A DNA stretch of 64,000 bases from Centropus unirufus (Eukaryota; Chordata; Aves; Cuculiformes; Centropidae): assembly GCA_013397695.1 (NCBI GenBank), contig VYZI01000240.1:684180-748179 (forward strand). The letters run 5' to 3'. The notes beneath the pieces were generated by a model that saw only the letters and a list, made by a program, of their open reading frames with translations, did no database searches and was not told the DNA's origin. Shown piece after piece: positions 1 through 11,861 of this stretch; position 1 is the first letter of the stretch, and every line of letters begins with the position of its first letter. Position numbers and translations under genes: made by a program.

Positions 1-544
1 CAAATTGCCGCTGACTCAGGCCAGCTTTGGAAGCTGGCATGTGAACAGTGATGGATGCTATTTTCCCCTGATCCAGGCCTGTGCTCCCTCTGTGGGAAGA
101 GGGAGGTGAAATCCTATCTTCCTCCTATTTCTTTTCCTAAGACAGCTGTCTGAAACCATGGTTTGGCATTAGACTACTTCATACTCTGGTTAAGATTCTT
201 CCCAGAGTGCATAAACCTTCGCATGTTTCTTGCTCAAAAAGGAAAATTACTGCAAATTAACAACTGCTCTTCTTTTACACACAGTTACATGCGTGTTTTA
301 TATGTTTGTACCTATACATATTCAGCTAAGTACTCGAGTACATTTTCTAACCAAACACCAATATGAGTTCAAATTTGCTGCCAAATCTTTACAGGGCTTT
401 GACAATATTTTTAAATTTGCCATATAATGTGAATCATTATAGAACATGTTTTTATTTCCTGCTATGTAGCTATCAAAAAAGGAGTGGTTTTTAACACCTG
501 GCTATTTTTTAAAAAGCTTTTCTACAGTTCTTTTCACCTAGAAA

Positions 545-645
545 CCTCAAAGCACTTTGCAATGAGGAAAAGACTGTTATTTTCTTGCCACAGATCTGGA
601 AACTGAGATACAGAGTTCAGTGACTTGTCAGGGTCACCAGAAAAG
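545..645 (+). repeat. Old MIR-like SINE fragment
   Basis: The segment reads like the well-known pattern of an ancient amniote SINE: a cagatctggaaactgagata block, then cagagttcagtgacttg, then a cagggtcac block. These correspond to the GGAAACTGAGGCACAGAG...GTGACTTGCCCAAGGTCAC core seen in MIR-type elements. The copy is diverged and its ends are unclear. Another old repeat family carrying the same core is possible. Confidence 0.45.
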
Positions 646-3600
646 GTGGGCAAAGACTGACAAATAGTCACCTGGTTCACTAATAGACACTGGTTCACTG
701 TTGGTTCGTTCTCCTTTTTGTGCTGTCCTTACCTCCAGAATGGCGCTGGGCACCAATTCCCCATAAAATTAATTTTGCTATGCTTATGCATTCTAGAGGG
801 ACTGAAGTATTTTGTCAAATTTGTGTAAATTGACAAATTGATAACTTCTGAATACAGAAAAGAAAGGCTCTATACTTATCAGCACTATCGATCAAGTAGC
901 AGGAAGAGTTTAAACATAAAATTGTGTATAACTGAATGAAAGAGCTTGTTCTGTTTCTGTTTACTGAATTCCCTCTTTCTTTTGCACTAGAAGCAGTAAA
1001 ACCTCAAGAGCATTACTATGAACACTTACACACAGGTTCTTCAGCCTGTACTGTGCTCAACAGCAATTAAAACATTCACCCATCAGAATTAATTTTCCTA
1101 GTAGCTCCCTAACTCCCCTTGGCGCCTGAAAAATTGACACATCTTATTAAGAGCAGTGTCTGAGGAATCCCAATCAGCCAGCTGGGCAGTTTCAGTGGTC
1201 TCCTCTTCCCTTATCAGTTGACTTCATGCTGCCAATGAGCAGTAACAAAGAGCCAAAAGTATATGTAGCCCAAGGAAAGGTACAAACAATATAAAATCAC
1301 AGAAAAAAAAAATCAGGCAAACACAAGCTGTTCTCTCCTGATAACCCTGGAGGTTGAAAATTATTAGACTTAATTAAATGAAAAATAAGGCCAATCTTGT
1401 GTGTATGGTTTGCTTTTGTGGAAGGTTACAATATTTTGAAAGTTCATAACGTTTGACTGGGATCAGCTCAAGACTTGGCCAGCTGTGCCAAGATAGAACA
1501 ATATTTGTTATATGTCCTAGTAGAAACCTCCACCAAGTACAAATTGTTAGCTGTGTAATAGAGGTGCTTTGCATTACAACTAATTGTAGTTTGAAAAGGT
1601 GCTGTACCTGGAGACCATCTTCTATAATCAAATTATTTATTGATCCAAGAGGTATAGCGATGAAAAACTGGGCATTTCTCTCTCTTTGGCACTTTATTGT
1701 AGTTGGTCTTCAGCCACCCACAGAAGCACACAGAATTACACGTTCTGTTTATTTGGCACAGGTACCCATAATTCCCTGACAGTGTTATTCAATTTGTAGG
1801 GTCTTGTTCCAAAACTGTGTTTGAATTGGCTATAAAATATGCAAGCTCAGTTATGTATCCACTGAGAAATATATTCAGTGACATTGTCCACTGGTATATC
1901 CTATACATCTTCAATGCTCTTACCTTTTTCTCAAATTTCTTTCTAAACAGTGGTCTTATGAGTTTCCTACATTGATCTTCTTCACTAGTTTGGAATTATT
2001 ACCCCTCTTTTTCCTTCAATTCCTCGCATCCTATCCTTTTATCTTCTGTTATAATTGTCTGTACTACGTCACACTGAGAGGTTATAAACCTCTACTGAAA
2101 TCTCTTCTTCTATTCCTAAATTGGGGAAAACCTCTTAAGCTGTTACCCATGGGAAGCCCAAAACTGACCTCAGTATAGAGCAGGAAGAGAAAACGAGTCT
2201 GCAGCAGTTTGGCCGCCTCTTTTTCAAAACTATCAATACTCACAAAATGCTTCATATCACATTCATTCTGAGATTTTGTGGGATCATTCCACATTTACAG
2301 AAGTAAGTGAGATCTTCCATCCACAGTCTAGAGCAAACTGCTTCTCCCCTATTCACCACCCACCCAAACCCACAGTACAGAAAAACTATTATAAGTGTGC
2401 ACTGTGCAAGAGGAGAGAGCCACGCTGATGAAAACACTGCCTTCACCCCGAGAGAGCAGGAGCATCTTGGTATTCTGTACAGCATGCACTTCCCCACTGT
2501 GTACACTCACTATATGTAACCACAAGGCTTCAAATATAGATCTCTTAGCTTCTTGTTCATTTTCCACAATGTCTAACTCAGTGATAATTTGGCTTGCCAG
2601 CCAGCAGGGAACAGACCAATTAGTGAAAGCATGAATATTCAGATTTCAAAGATGTTCTAGGGTTTAAACGAGTACTAGACACTCTTTCTACATTTCTGAA
2701 TTAAGAAAATCTTTTTTAATTGGAAAAATTGAAATTATTTCAGAAAAATTATGTATGATATCATCTAAAACCTACTAATTATATATCCATTTCTCAGCCA
2801 GCTATGCTTTACACCAGCAGAATCCTATTGAAGTGCTAACTCAGATCAGAGAGAATCAACAGTTTTCTCTGTGGGATCATTTTTTTGTATCACAGAGCTG
2901 TGTGGAATCAGGGTCATATAAGGGAGGGTATGCAAAGTAGGGGGACTGTACAAACATAGAGCAAAAAACTGCACAACCTAAGGAACCATAATCTAAGCAA
3001 AGGGAGCAGTTCTGGTGCCAGCCTCAGTATTTTAGGGATCTCAGGAGTCAAAATATTTAAGCAAACTCTAATTTTAAATCAAATTTTAAATATAAAAATA
3101 TTTACTGAAGTACCGTGTTTCAGGGTTAATCTTAGGAAATTCACAGACTTGGAGGCAAAATATATTTTTCAGAATTCTATGATGCTTTCTCAGTTCTATT
3201 TTGATCCTTCTGGTATCCTGCCTGGGTAGCAACTAGACAAGAGAAGCTGGTAAAACAGAAATTACAATCACTGCTCAAGTGAGGAAAGCATAAGACTGAA
3301 TCTGAGCAGGAAGAATGGTTTTCTGTTTCCTTTTGGCTACAGAAGCAGTATGCATTCTTTACACTTAAGTATTAGGCATGTTTCAAAAAGTCACATGCCA
3401 CATTGCAATATGTAAAAGGAGGTCTCTGTCAAACATCCTCTGGCCCCAGACTGGACTCCAGTCACTCCAGTGATGGAAATTTCAAACAGTTCTCAAGTGG
3501 TATGAGAAAATAGGAGCTCTAAACACAGTAAAAAATGGCGGTTAAACTGTACATCCTGTGTACAATTGCATCGTTTATTGCTATTGTTATAATACAATTT

Positions 3601-4412
3601 TTTAGGATTTTTGCTCTATTGTTGTAGACTATATATAATATAAAATTCTCTTGTCTTTTTAAATCATGTGGCTAAGAAGAAGATTTCTCCCACTGAGAAT
3701 GAAGACAATTTAGAACATGGAACAAAATTGGATAAGTTGAATATTCAGAAATTAATGGAGTCAACTTTCAGCACACACAGATTAAATCATAAAAAAAATG
3801 CCTCTTCCTGCACTATCAATGCCTAGTTATAACTGCACTATTTATCATGGGATATTAAGCTTTAGTTATGTTACTATTTAGGCTACATAAAGCATCAGGA
3901 AAAGAGACAATAAATAATGCTCTTGAAGATTACTTAGTTGTAGTAAATAGGTGGCTGCATTGCTCACAGTTTTGCTTTGCAAGGAAATGTCATGGTTGAA
4001 AGGTGATGAGATGGGTTGAGGAAGAAACAGGACACTAACTGGAATTAATAGGTATGGCCCCAGTAGGCCATGACTCGGTGTGGGAATTAGTTGGGTACAG
4101 CCTCAGCCTTTTTGAACTTGTAGACCTCTACTGAAATGAGTAAGTCACACAGTGTGAACTACTCTAACTGCTAGGTAAACTGCTTGTCACCACTTGGGAA
4201 TTTGGGTCCTGCTGTTAGAACTGAGAAGAATACATATAGAACATGCTCTTGTTCATAGGGGCTAAAACCTGATAAAGTTTGCTCTGTTAGGGGCTATCTG
4301 CTTCCCTGGAGAGACAGAAATGCACGTGAGCTTGAGCACATGAGATGGATATGTAACCTTACAATGCTGATTCAGAAGTTGACTCTTCCAAAAGTGAAAG
4401 GCAATTCTGTGT

Positions 4413-4434
4413 AGTAGGACAGTTCTGTCCTACT
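4413..4434. other. Near-perfect palindrome, two 10-bp arms around TT
   Basis: The arms agtaggacag and ctgtcctact are exact reverse complements separated by two bases. The inner part resembles two AGGACA-like hexamers facing each other, but the spacing is 4 bases, not the 3 expected for a steroid receptor site. The palindrome is seen directly; any function is not shown. Confidence 0.6.
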
Positions 4435-5405
4435 CGTGTTTATCACTGTAGAAATTGTGAATCTGGTTACCCAAGATACAGACGCATGTTTTATGTTACT
4501 CCAGCCAATGCAATACCTGAAAACTACGGCAAAAATTAGGTCAGCCTAGTAGTGAGGCTACTTTCAGCTCCACCACTTGTGCCTGATGCAGGACATTGGA
4601 ACAGGCTCATATTCTATTCCACCAGTGTCCTTCCAAACCCTTCTGCTGTGTTGTGTCTTTGGTCTGTGAGAAAATTCAGTCTTTCACTTCCTTCTTGCAC
4701 AGGTAAGCCTGTAAGGTTAGAGATCCCCACAACCCCATTTCAGTGGAATATGCTGCCTCTCCCACCACACTGACCTTCCTATATTTGCTTATAGGAAAAT
4801 AACTGAAGTCAACCAGAAGTTAAAACAGACTGTGGTTCTACCTACAGCAGAAAGCAGGTGTTGCTGATCATGCTGAATGCTTTTGTCTTACAAAAAGATC
4901 CAAAAGTTTTGTGATTCCTGAGTCTGGCCAGGCATCTTCTACTTGGAATCCTTGGCCTCAGCACTCTCTCAAAACTGATCTTCAAGTGAACAAAGAGTAA
5001 AACCGTCCCATCCAGTAATTTTCCTGCATTAGTTACAGAATTTCCAGAAATCTACGCTCTTTTTTAATATCTTTCCACTTTCAAACCTGAAGACCCTTGC
5101 AACAAATGAATGTATTTGACTACAGATCCTCCACAGTCATATGAACCACAGATAAGCTAAAACTGGTTTTAAATTTTTTCCCTCAGGCAATATTGTTATC
5201 CTCACCTTCTAAACTTCATTTAGATGTCAGAGTTAGCATATTAATAACTTGGTTCGCTATCCATTTAATTCAGTTTTGACTGCTGACAAAGTCATTACAC
5301 CATTTGACATAGGAAAGGACAGGCTCAGGAAGTCGGAGTCGTGTGATGCTAAAACATATTGTACGCTAAGATTTATTATGTTGATTGTTATAAGGATATA
5401 CTTAC

Positions 5406-5509
5406 TGTGGTCCAGCTGACCTGCTGACCCAGATCTGTAAAATACAGTGTGATGATGGAGGAAACGGCAAGGCTTTGAATGTTAATGGAATCTTTCAGAT
5501 AGGGTCCAT
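5406..5509 (-). CDS. TECRL: TECRL exon 4 (end of ubiquitin-like domain, residues about 111-145)
   Basis: This 104-nt exon sits between a strong acceptor (ttttttgtcattacag) and a gtaagt donor on the minus strand. Two bases complete the codon split with exon 3, and the exon ends on a codon boundary. It encodes GPYLKDSINIQSLAV followed by a TLYFTDLGQQVSWTT stretch. The DLGQQVSWTT motif is diagnostic for TECR/TECRL (TECR has DLGAQISW) and lies just before the first membrane helix. The first part completes the ubiquitin-like beta-grasp fold. No active-site residues are expected here, since those lie in the C-terminal reductase domain outside the window. This exon gives the clearest family match. 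Confidence 0.97.
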
Positions 5510-6735
5510 CTGTAATGACAAAAAAGGGAGAGGAGATGGCATGAACAGGCATCCTCTCAGAGGCTCAGTATAACACGGAGGCCACCCTGCTGGGGGCCAA
5601 AGTGTAGGCCCAACGTGTATTCTGATTCGCTTTGGTGACTTCGTACTTATTATTCAGGTTAGCAACTCAAAGCACTTCTAAGACAGCTATTCTCTTCTCA
5701 TTTTAACAAAAGCTTCAGCTGACATGACACTGAGTGGTAAGGCACAGCAGCAGTTACGGTGCTATCTCTGTTAATCTACAGCATTAGAAACATGCCATGT
5801 GATTGGACAGATGATTTCATAGACAACTTTTTGTTCTGTCTTGCAAGACTAATTGGAAAGTCAATGTCACGCAGCGTCTCCTTCACTGATATCTTTTGCT
5901 GAAATGTTTGCATTCTCAGACTATTTTACAATAGGTGACACTGTCATGATGAACGCAACTTCTGCAGCAAAGGCCCATAGTCCAAGATTTCTTGGTAAGC
6001 TGTCTAACCTGGGCAGACCAGGTGTATCTGAGTATTACATTACTTTTCACTGTATTCTGAGGCATCTGCTTCCAGTCCGGGTGTCCTGAGAATGTACAAG
6101 CAGAGACATGAAATGGCAACACTTGATTCCCTTTTTTTTTTATAGAGGCAATGAAATGGATATAGGAAATCTCAACAGCCACTGGCATGAGGTGTTGCCA
6201 TGGCTGCAACATTTCTTTTCTCTTTTCTGCGTTCAGTGTTTCATCTCCCTTTCAATATGTTTGTTGACTGTTTAAGTCAGTGGAGGTGCTAAATTCTACC
6301 AGATGCTGAGCCTTCATTTTCTAGGTCTCTGCAATACTATACCTCCACAGACCAAATCTCACACAGCCCCATGGCAGCTTCATCTCCTACTGCCATGTCC
6401 ACCAAGAACTAGTGCACTGGCATAAAAAAGACGCTACATCATTAAAATAGATAATGCGGTCAGTGAGGGAAGTGAGTGAGTATTTTCTAAAGTGCCTTGT
6501 CTTCATTTTCTGATCATATACTGTATTCTGAAACATTTTTATCCAGTAGTTAGGAAAACCATTGGGTATCTTTATTAGGGAGATAGGTAATGAGTTAATC
6601 ATTTATATTTATTAATGAAAAAATGCTAACAGTTTACCAGATAACAGATATATAGAGAAAAATATCATTAGGAGGAGAACTTGCAGAGGATTAGTAAAGT
6701 CTTAGGTGGCTGTTTTCAGCCATATGAATACTTAC
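5510..6735 (-). other. TECRL intron 3
   Basis: A 1.2-kb phase-1 intron, the shortest in the window. It has a clean donor after exon 3 (gtaagtattc) and a T-rich acceptor before exon 4. Overlapping short frames at 5853-6212 on both strands show no domain. Nothing else was recognised. Confidence 0.85.
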
Positions 6736-6780
6736 TGCGTTCTAGTTGCAAGCCAACACGGGAAGGGTACCACTGGGGAC
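6736..6780 (-). CDS. TECRL: TECRL exon 3, 45-bp exon in the ubiquitin-like domain
   Basis: This short exon is easy to miss because it is far below usual ORF cut-offs. On the minus strand it follows a T-rich tract ending in gaacag and is followed by a perfect gtaagt donor. It starts with two bases and ends with one base of split codons (phase 1 on both sides), giving C-PQWYPSRVGLQLER. This matches the CPKWYPSR-type segment of TECRL and the HPQWYPARQSL segment of TECR. Residues are about 96-111. Because both flanking introns are phase 1 and the length is 15 codons, skipping it would keep the frame. Confidence 0.94.
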
Positions 6781-8049
6781 CTGTTCAAATCACAAAGTAT
6801 GAACGGTTAATTTTGATGGTAGAGCATCTCAATTTCTCTTAGTATTCATTTTAGCTGGCAGCTACAAATGTGAGATTAAAAAAAAAAATCCTATTTCAGT
6901 CTCAGCTGTACATGAACACAAGAGAGTTAAGAGAAGCACATAATACACACATTAAAGCTTAAATCCTCCCTCCTTGAATTTTGGAAAGGCTGATTACTCC
7001 ATCAGCACACTAAAAATGGGTGTGTACATACAGCACTGAGAAGTACAAAGGAAGCCCTGTTTATTGCTCTGTTTTCCAAAACTCCATAGTAAGTGTATCT
7101 TTCTTGCCTCTCCCTCCAAAATGATGCCTATACTATGGCCTGGTCCAAAGTGGTTGTTGTTCCACTTAGTAATGTAAAACCTCACTAGGGAGGCTCAGCT
7201 AGCACTAATGCTTCATCATGGATTAATCATGCAAATAGAAATACACATAACAGAGGCACCCATGTAGCTAATACTGGGTTATTAATGATTTCCACGATAA
7301 CCATCAACTTAAGAGTGTTTCCTAGAAGCAGATTTTTAAAGCTTAAAGGTTGCTCTTAAATGCACAATAGCAGTTGGCAATTGTTGTTAGGGGCTCTTTG
7401 ATGATTTTGGACAGAAACAAATCAGCTTATTCAAATGGATACACCTGCATTTATTTCTCTCAGTGTCAGAGCAAGTGGTCAATTGCCACAGAACGACAGC
7501 AGAAGGGATCGTGGTTGTTGTCCAACTATTTATAGTGCCTGTATGCAGAAGGCTGTGCTGGTTGAATGAACAATGTAAGTACTCCTCTTTTGCATCACAG
7601 ATACAAAACTTCCCTTAGCCCACATATACACTTCAGTTTGCTGTCGAAGGATTTTGGGACTGATCTGGAACAGCCTGGGGAGACCTTACACAGCCCTTGG
7701 TGTTCACTGTAAGGGCGGCAAAGTCTGACAGAGGAAAGCAAGCAAATAGCTACACTATCACCACTCCCAGCCATTTCTACCGCATTTCCCTTTATTTCCT
7801 TTGACATGCCATAGGACACTTGATGAATTGATAGAGATTTACATTGTCTTTTCAATTCAAAGTGTGGGTGAAACCAGCCAAATATAACTAAGATTTTTTT
7901 AGCTCTATCTTAGAATTGTTAGTGTTCCTATATTTAAGATACTGGTATTCCTATACCTTAAAAAAATGGAAAAAAAAATCTTCAAAAAAAAAAATGTGAT
8001 CAAAGGTGGGAACATTTATCCCAAGAATCTGTGGCATCTGTGTCCCTGG

Positions 8050-8175
8050 CAATAGTGAGACCTCAGCTGGAGTAGTCCCTGAGCAATTTTGCAGGACTAG
8101 AGTGCTGGCCCTGCTATGAGCAGGATTGTAGAGCAGATGAACTCTGGAGTTACTTCAGGATGATCAGGAAAGATT
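8050..8175 (+). repeat. Possible decayed CR1 LINE relic
   Basis: A gagacctcagctggagtagt block matches the gagacctcacctggagtact motif of the CR1 3' region, and tgctatgagcaggattgtag further on resembles the distal tail text. The match is patchy, so this is a weak call. Confidence 0.3.
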
Positions 8176-9749
8176 GTTCACCCCACCATCTGCCAGCAGG
8201 AGGGGAAGGAGACCTTTACACAATGAGCACTGCACTCGCCATGCAGCGGCACCCAGCACATTCTCATTTCGAAAGAATTTAGTCTGAGATTTTTTTAGGC
8301 AAGAACAGACATCAGATGAACCCATGAACCAGGGCTAAGAGCAGGAGGCAAGCCATGCATCAAGTAAGTTGAAAACAATTTTTTCAAGATATCACAATAA
8401 TCCATGGCTATTAAAGATAAAAAAATAAAGATAGAGAAAGAGCAGTTGTCTGATTTGTCAAGAAAGATATGATTTGCTCCAGGACAGCAGATATCAGTAG
8501 TTATTTAGGAACCTGAATTGCAATGTACTTGTGTTAAATTGGAAACTTCTCCCCAGCCCCCCTCCCCATACTACAGAATGTTTCAGTAAAAACCAATTTA
8601 CCTGATCCTGTGGCAATGTGCTTTAGGTATGGCCCATAATCATCACAAGGGCAAACAGGTCGTGCATTTAAGTACAGCATCCCACATTTCCAGTCCTTTA
8701 GCCTCAGCACACCATCGTGTTCAAACATACATAAAGATTTAGACAGGTGGAAATGTGCCTTTGCTGCTGCCTGTCTGCAGTGACCTTGTTATCATACCTC
8801 TGTGTCTCTCTGGTTTCCTGGTCAGCCTTGGGTCCTGTGCATGTTTTGCTGGAGAGTCATGGAATTAGCTGCTGGGATGTTCCTTTCCAGCTCTTACTGT
8901 TGATCAGGAGCCACGAGCTAATGTCAAGTGGAAATGCTATGCAAATTGAGTTGAGGACAAAATCTAAACACATCACTATTCGTAAGCATGTTGAATTTAG
9001 TCTGTACATTAAAGTTTCCCACTTTACTAGCCACATTTTCTTATTAAGAATTTCCATTGGTGCTTCCTGCAGAGATTAATGAGTGATTCAAGAGCATAGG
9101 TGACTGAAATTTGTCTTGTAGCTCTGTTCCATCAATGGTCAGGCTTATATTATTATTTACTTTCTGACACTGTGATGGTGCATCAGAGCCCTAGCCACAT
9201 GGTACCCACTAGACCACAATCCCTGTGAATTCCTTGTAATCAGTAAAGCTGTACAGATCCCTTTGCATGACTATTGTTTTGGCTATGCAATTCACACTTG
9301 GAACAAAGTTGTAAAAAATAACATTTGAGTTCCTTTGTATTCCAGACTGGTTTGGTCTTGAAAAAGGAGATATTGGCTGACCAGAAAAGAATGGCCCCCA
9401 TGATAGAAACCACATGTCTGTTTAGCCAATATTATATCCTTTGTGAATTAGCCAATATTGTGGTTCCTCCCTTGCATTTCTTAGATTGCTAGCACTTGTG
9501 TAGAATGCTTTGGTTCCTTTCTTTGCAGCACATTTGGACAGGTATTGAAATGCCTTCCTGGTTTCCCATCTGCTGTTCAATTATTTCTAACCTCCTGACT
9601 TGCCCTCCTCTTGAAGGATGTTTGCCTCAGTTTTTAACTTAGTCACCTCCCAAATGCATGCACATAAACACCTGGAATCTGTGCCCATTCCTCAGATGAA
9701 ACCTTATTCACAGCCTCCCTGATTTTTACTGGTATTGATTTGATCAACT

Positions 9750-9848
9750 GAGAAACCTGATGAAGTTCCTGCCCATGGCAGGTGGTCTGGGCTAGATGAT
9801 CTTTGAACATTCCTTCCAACTCAAACACTTCTACAATTCTGTGATTCA
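9750..9848 (+). repeat. CR1 LINE 3' tail fragment
   Basis: The segment carries the typical end of CR1: gcccatggcaggtggtctgg, then gctagatgatcttt, then ccttccaactcaaac, closing with a degenerate attctgtgattcattctg tail made of the short CR1 terminal repeat. Only the last 100 bases of the element are present, as is usual for 5'-truncated insertions. Confidence 0.85.
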
Positions 9849-9971
9849 TTCTGTTTTGACGCAGACAACGTTCTTTCTATGTGTGCAGACTTCCTTTAGT
9901 CTGTAACTATAAGCAATTCATGATGAGGCTTATGCCTTTTATCCTATTCCATTTCCTCTGTCAGGAATCTG

Positions 9972-10024
9972 TTTCAACTTTGTGGAAAGAAATCCACACA
10001 TACATTTTTTCCACAAAGTTAAAA
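9972..10024. other. Long inverted repeat (13-bp perfect stem, extendable)
   Basis: The arms aactttgtggaaa (9976-9988) and tttccacaaagtt (10008-10020) are exact reverse complements. Inside, a G-T wobble and two A-T pairs extend the stem; outside, one mismatch is followed by three T-A pairs. This leaves a loop of about 13 nt. It lies about 120 bp after a CR1 tail, but CR1 tails do not contain this. It could be a small transposon remnant, a foldback, or a hairpin RNA precursor; none is shown. Confidence 0.7.
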
Positions 10025-10668
10025 TAATTTAATGCTATTATATTTAAAGAAAAATAATTTCAACACAAGGTAAGCTTTTTTAAAAAAAATGAACATGAGG
10101 AAAAATATTTAGTTTTGAATAAATTACATGTTGTACTTACCAGTATTTTGAAAAAAAATAATAACATAAACAAATGGGGTGAATTTATAAAAACTGTCAG
10201 TCACCTTTAATTTGACCATACCCAAGTATGAAACCAACTATAAGTATAGGGTATAGAAAGGAGATGCACTGCTATTAAAGAACCATAGAAATGCTTGATA
10301 AAATTACACCCTCAATGCCGTGCCCAGTTGCCAATACCACTATACAAAGATGCACAGAAAACCAACTTCTTCTGGTCCTGCTGCTCACACAGGGTATTTT
10401 TCTCACTGCATTTATACTAGAATTTCAGGAAATGAATCAGCTGAAAATCACAGGAACAGAGGACAGCTTTATAAGCCCACATGTAGTTTTAAAAGTGTCC
10501 AAATATACTCTATCCACAATTCAAATCGCCCTATTTGTGTGCTCCATTACTTAAATATCACAAGACATTTTGAAAATTTAACAAGACACATAAAGTACAA
10601 AGTAGTTTCCAATAGTTATGAAATTGTATGGGTCAGTTTCAATTTTATTAAGTTTTATTTAAGTTTAG

Positions 10669-11861
10669 GAGGCCAAGCAGTAAAGGGAAAAGACCAGTGT
10701 GGCTGAGTTAAGACTCTCTCGTCAAACTGAAGGCCAAGAGGGAACTGCACAGGCAGTGAAGCAGGGACAGGTAACCAGGAATGAGTATAAGGATGCTACC
10801 TGGTTGTGTAGGGATTGGGTCAGGAGGGCCAAGGCACAGCTGGAACTGAACTTGGCAAGGGAAGTGAAGACTAACAAGAAGGGCTTCTACAGGTACATTA
10901 GTCAGAAAAGGAAGACCCCTCCAACTTATGGATGAGAATGGTGACCTCGTATCAATAGACGAGGAGAAGGCTAATGTACTCAATTATGTTTTTGCCTCAG
11001 TCTTCACTGGCAACCACTCTCCTCACCCCTCCTGGGTCAATACCCAACAAGAAGGGGACCAGGGAGGTATAGCCCTCCCACTATAGGGGGGATCAGGTTC
11101 ATGACCACCTGAGGAATCTGACCATATCTATGTCAATGGGGACTGACAAGACGTATTCCAGAATCCTGAGGAAATTGGCTGATGTAGCAGGCAAATCACT
11201 CTCGATGGTATTTGAAAAGTCATGGACAACAGGAGAAGTCCCTGGTGACTGGAAGGACAACATTGTGCCAATTTTTAAAAAGGATAGAAAGGATGACCCT
11301 GGGAACTATCAACCTGTCAGCTTCTGTGCCTGGGAAGATCAAGAAACAGATCCTCCTAGAAGCCTTGCTAAAGCGTGGAGGATGGGGAGGTGATTAGAGG
11401 CATCCAGCATGGTTTCACCAATGGCAAATCTTCCCTGATCAACATAGTGGCTTTCTGTGATGGGGTAACCACATCAGCAGACCTAGGAAATCCAACAGAT
11501 GTAATCTATCTGGACTTCTCTAAAATCTTTGACATGGTCCCCCACAACATCTTTTTCTCTAAATTGGAGAGATATGGACTTGAGGGGTGGGCTGTTGGGT
11601 GGATAATTGGGTGGAATTGGTTGAATCATTCTTTTCAGAGAAAATTCAGAAGTTCCTCATGATGAGAATGGTGAGGAACTGGCACAGGTTGCCCAGGGAA
11701 ATTGTATGTGCTCCCTCCCCAGAAGTGTTCAAGGCCAGGTTAGATGGGGCCTTGAGCAGCCTGGTCTAATGTGCTTTGACCCTGCCCATGGTAAAGGCGC
11801 TGGAAATGGGTCATATTTAAGGTCCCTTCCAATGCAAACGGTTCTATGATTCTATGATTCA
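10669..11861 (+). mobile_element. CR1 LINE, 5'-truncated, with internal deletion
   Basis: The element starts inside ORF2 after the endonuclease part and runs through the first half of reverse transcriptase. Readable pieces include GDWKDNIVPIFKKDRKDDPG and the motif-A-like YLDFSKIFDMVPHN with its catalytic-type aspartate. Frame changes and stops break the frame repeatedly. Near 11635-11650 it jumps directly into the 3' region (ggcacaggttgcccagggaa, then the ccttccaatgcaaacgg end), so the FADD motif and thumb are missing. It ends with two tandem ttctatga repeats, the CR1 hallmark. It is inactive and lies antisense to TECRL. Confidence 0.93.

Larger units (their letters stand above)
1..5405 (-). 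other. TECRL intron 4, partial
   Basis: The stretch starts at the exon 4 donor (gtaagt-type on the minus strand) and runs off the window. I searched it for the next TECRL exon and found none. It holds an old MIR-like repeat near 545-645 and a near-perfect palindrome at 4413-4434. Short open frames here, such as those around 1453-1779 and 2395-2634, show no recognisable domains and are treated as chance. Confidence 0.75.

Noticed and set aside
730..860. Minus-strand exon ending in gag|gtaagg near 731
   Set aside because: Good donor only; no acceptor with a pyrimidine tract and no TECRL-like peptide.
1915..2010. Minus-strand block with aaag|gtaaga donor encoding a lysine-rich peptide
   Set aside because: The same bases form a pyrimidine tract plus acceptor on the other strand, and an upstream stop leaves almost no exon; taken as chance.
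9196..9415. Minus-strand block open in more than one frame, with an acceptor-like gtcag
   Set aside because: No good donor, no family match and not compatible with the TECRL frame between exons 2 and 3.
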